Positions 61,265 to 64,000 of a DNA stretch of 64,000 nucleotides are shown one piece after another. Under the pieces are notes generated by a model. It worked only from the letters and a program-made list of their open reading frames with translations, ran no database searches and had not been told where the DNA came from. Source of the DNA: Ochromonas danica (lineage: Eukaryota > Sar > Chrysophyceae > Chromulinales > Chromulinaceae); NCBI GenBank assembly GCA_015146655.1, contig VKHL01000103.1, positions 40,076-104,075 of the forward strand, written 5' to 3'. Each line of letters opens with the position of its first letter. Within the stretch, counting starts at the first letter, position 1. A program made the translations under genes and the position numbers.

Positions 61265-62007
61265 AAAGCAAAGAAGAAAGACGAGAGAGAGATAGAGTCT
61301 TCCAATATCAGAGTGCAGTATTTTCTTACTCTTCAAACTTCAAAGCAGCTCTTAAAGTGAAGCTGTAAACTTACATGAAATAATCATAGCGTAACCTTGT
61401 CTTTCCACCCAGTGCTTTGAATCCAGCTGCTGCTGTTGTTGTTGTTGTTCTTGTTGTGTAGTGTTCCAAGACATTAATGGAAAGAAAGCAAAGAAAGAAA
61501 TCGTTGTCTAGTAAATGCCTTCTCAACTTCTTGAACTACAACGCTGTTACAACTCTTCCCACCTACACTAACATCCATTGTTCTAACAGTGGATTTCAAA
61601 TCTAGCCATCAAATATCGACAGAAAACCAAGTAAGACCAAGAATGACAAGGACCTCTAAGCAGTGGACCCAGTATGAAGAAGAGACAGAAGAAGAAGAAG
61701 ACGACGACGAAGAAGCTGCAGCAACAACAACCGTGATAACAGCAAAGCAGTGCTGCGATAGCAAGAAGGACCGAAGGCGATATCACACGAAGAACTAGCC
61801 GATCTGTCTCAACCTGCATACCAATCAATCCACACCACGATCTGACATTTCGTTTGAATCCTAACCTACACAAAGAACATCTGAAGAGGAGAGAGGGAAG
61901 GAAGGAAGGAGGGAGGAAGGAAAAGAGAATAATAATGGAAGGAAAGAAGTGTAATAGAGTAAATAGAAAGGAGAAGACATGTTTCATGAAGAAGAGATAG
62001 ATCATTC
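61265..62007. other. Convergent intergenic region
   Basis: Between the 3' ends of the WW-protein (+) and kinase (-) genes. A purine-rich GGAAGGAAGG tract is near 61890-61930. Overlapping short ORFs on both strands have no recognisable content. Confidence 0.5.
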
Positions 62008-63078
62008 TCAACGATTGCCTTGGGTTGCTACTTCTTGCTGCTGCTGGTTTACAGTCATACCACCTTCAGACTCTTTCTTCTCTTCTCCACCTTCAATATC
62101 AGGTTGGGTAGTAGTAGTAGTAGTTGTTATTTTTGTTGAAGCTGTGGCAGGACGACAGGCTTCACCATCAAGAGTGTTGACAGTAGTAGAAGTAGCATTA
62201 TTACTACCAGCAGCAGCTTTCTCTGCAGCCGCTTTCTCTCTTCTCTTCTCTCTCGCCTCATCTAACAACTCCCTCACCTTCTGATTCTTCTTCTCAGTGT
62301 TATTATTCTTATCTTTGTTGTTCTTATTCTTACTCTTCTTGTTCTTCTTCTCTGAACCAGTAGTTTCTGTCTTGGTCTCTTTGTTTTCTTCTTCATTGAG
62401 ATAGCTCATCAACACATCAGCATCAATATAAGACCAATCTGGTAGACGATTTTGCACATCTTCTTTGGAATAAAAGACAGAGTCTCTAATATGTAACTCT
62501 TCTTCTTCTTCCACCTCCTCTTCATCTTCCTCGTCGTCATCATCATCATCATCATCTTCCTCTGATTCATCATTATCTTCTTCATCATTACCTGACGGTT
62601 TACCTTCATTCTTTGGTGTGGGAGACTGTCCACCATTATTATTATTATTATCAACTTCTACAGGAGCTGGATGACCTGCTTTAGCTAATTCCAAGTCACT
62701 AATTGGTGTATAACGATCCATGGGAGCAGGAGAGAAGACTAATCGATTGCGTTCACCAGGACTTGTCAACAGTCCATGCAGACTGGGTTCACGCATGGGA
62801 GAGTTCATGCTTTGGAAGCTGTCACGGGGTTTAGACATAAAGCTACCTTTGCGCAAGCTAGTGAGATAGTAATGGGGCAGATCGGGAATCCATGGTCCAT
62901 CTTGAATACGATCATAGATAGCATCCCATTCAATGGTAGCAAAGAAAGGAGAACTCATAATATCTCGTGGAGGATTCTCCCAGGCACCCAATCGAAGAGA
63001 TGGATCTCTGTTGTTAGATCGCACAAACACACACACACACACACACAGTCACACACACACACACACACACACACACAG

Positions 63079-63159
<81 letters not shown>

Positions 63160-63867
63160 TTAATTAGTACTAGATCAGAAGGACCTAACCGTCGCTATCT
63201 ATTACTACTATAACTACTACAATCTTACCTGTTAATTAATCCTTCTAAGAGATATCTTGCAGCAGGTGAGAAGCGATCCTCAGGAACAAATTCCAATTTA
63301 GCATAAAGAATCCTATTATTCATTCCCCCCCCATCATCATCATCATCATCAATCATCATCATGTATACTATACATAACCAACAACAACAGTAACAACATA
63401 ACATACCTTTGATAAGTCTCTCTTAAATCTGCTCCACGGAAAGTTGGTTTTCCTGAGATCATCTCATAAATCATAATCCCTAAAGACCACCAATCAGCTG
63501 CTTTGCCATAACCAATATGACTCATACGAATTGGATCATCACGAACAAGATCATCTGTAGAAGAACGTTTGCCTTTCTTCTTCTTACCACCACCAGCACG
63601 TGCAGCTTTTTCTCGATTATGTGCTTCAATTTGTTGTACACCTGTTCGTAACACTTCAGGAGCAGAATAATCAGGTGTACCAACTAATGATAAAGCACCA
63701 CGTGGATGACTAATTTCTTGCTTAGATAAGCCAAAGTCAATAAGAATAACATGTCCACGTGCATCAATCATGACATTATGTGGTTTGATATCACGATAGA
63801 GAACATTCATAGAGTGAAGATGAGAGATAGCTAACACTAACTCTGCTGCATAAAAGCGAACCCAATC
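62008..63867 (-). CDS. AGC-type protein kinase, 3' part (gene runs off the right edge)
   Basis: Visible exons: 63407-63867, 63229-63312 and 62008-63007 (511+ residues). The N-terminal lobe lies beyond the window. Present are the catalytic loop LYRDIKPHNVMID, the DFG motif LIDFGLSKQE, GTPDYSAPEVL, GKAADWWSLGIMIYEMISGK, LEFVPEDRFSPAARYLLEGL and the AGC C-tail start SSPFFATIEWDAIYDR. A ~40-residue basic insert (GGGKKKKGKRSST region) separates APEVL from the DWWSLG helix, longer than in ordinary AGC kinases. After the tail a disordered, very acidic and lysine-rich ~200 residues ends the protein. Two introns contain AC/GT microsatellites. Confidence 0.93.
63027..63156. repeat. AC/GT microsatellite in kinase intron
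   Basis: About 130 bp of (AC)n with two GTC interruptions, in the 221-nt intron 63008-63228. Sense RNA is (GU)n, ending about 19 nt from the 3' splice site. Confidence 0.97.
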
Positions 63868-63885
63868 CTAACCAATACATTTGAA

Positions 63886-63946
63886 ACACACACACACACA
63901 TCACACACATCACACACACACATACACACACACAGACACACACACA

Positions 63947-64000
<54 letters not shown>
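63886..64000. repeat. AC/GT microsatellite in kinase intron, truncated by the window
   Basis: (AC)n with a few T/G interruptions, running to the end of the window. It lies about 18 nt upstream (sense) of the acceptor next to exon 63407-63867, and reads (GU)n in the transcript. Confidence 0.95.

Noticed and set aside
62955-63213. ORFs made of poly-(His-Thr) or poly-(Cys-Val) at the microsatellites
   Set aside because: They are translations of (AC)n/(GT)n repeats that sit inside introns.

Overview
This window reads as nuclear DNA of a free-living or amoeboflagellate-type protist. Almost every gene is eukaryote-specific: Spt5, Mediator MED6, WASH-complex FAM21, PIG-M, an NDUFAF5-type mitochondrial assembly factor and a Rab GTPase. 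Most genes are interrupted by short GT-AG introns, usually 56-106 nt. TAA, TAG and TGA are all used as stops, so the code is standard. A fused HPPK-DHPS folate enzyme argues against an animal. An ARL2BP-type protein fits a ciliated cell. Many proteins carry long runs of G, S, T, Q, A or E. The exact lineage cannot be fixed from this sequence; a stramenopile or other SAR-type protist is my guess. I saw no plastid, viral or bacterial block.

Layout. Bases 166-6378 hold three apparently identical 2231-bp tandem units, each with one minus-strand gene for a predicted sugar-mutarotase-like beta-sandwich protein. The array ends at a 10-N gap whose two flanks share 77 bases. From 7.2 to 26.5 kb lie compact genes: a histidine acid phosphatase, an NDUFAF5-like methyltransferase, an LSD1-type zinc finger protein, a predicted lipid-anchored C2-DysF protein, a leucine-rich-repeat protein, PIG-M, a membrane cyclophilin, a metallophosphoesterase, a large FDGLY-repeat protein, a HIT hydrolase, a BART-domain protein and a GT64 glycosyltransferase. 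A large GRF-finger RecQ helicase occupies 26.8-31.4 kb.

The stretch 31.4-45.6 kb is the most rearranged. It holds a VWA protein whose C-terminus is a copied piece of a gene 12 kb away, a 56-bp-arm inverted repeat, a 14-bp minisatellite, a deleted copy of part of FAM21, the intact FAM21 gene, a frameshifted LRR/F-box-like pseudogene, and the donor gene of the VWA tail. From 45.9 to 64 kb the order is MED6, a Rab, an HMG-box protein with a UBR-like zinc cluster, HPPK-DHPS, an unknown gene, Spt5, a WW-domain protein with a tandem YNPEK-type repeat, and the 3' part of an AGC-type kinase that runs off the right edge.

There are no operons and neighbouring genes are functionally unrelated, though several deal with membrane traffic (FAM21, Rab, C2-DysF, BART) or glycan and phosphate chemistry. 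The most striking pattern is that all five long AC/GT microsatellites lie in introns, read (GU)n in the sense RNA, and sit close to the 3' splice site.
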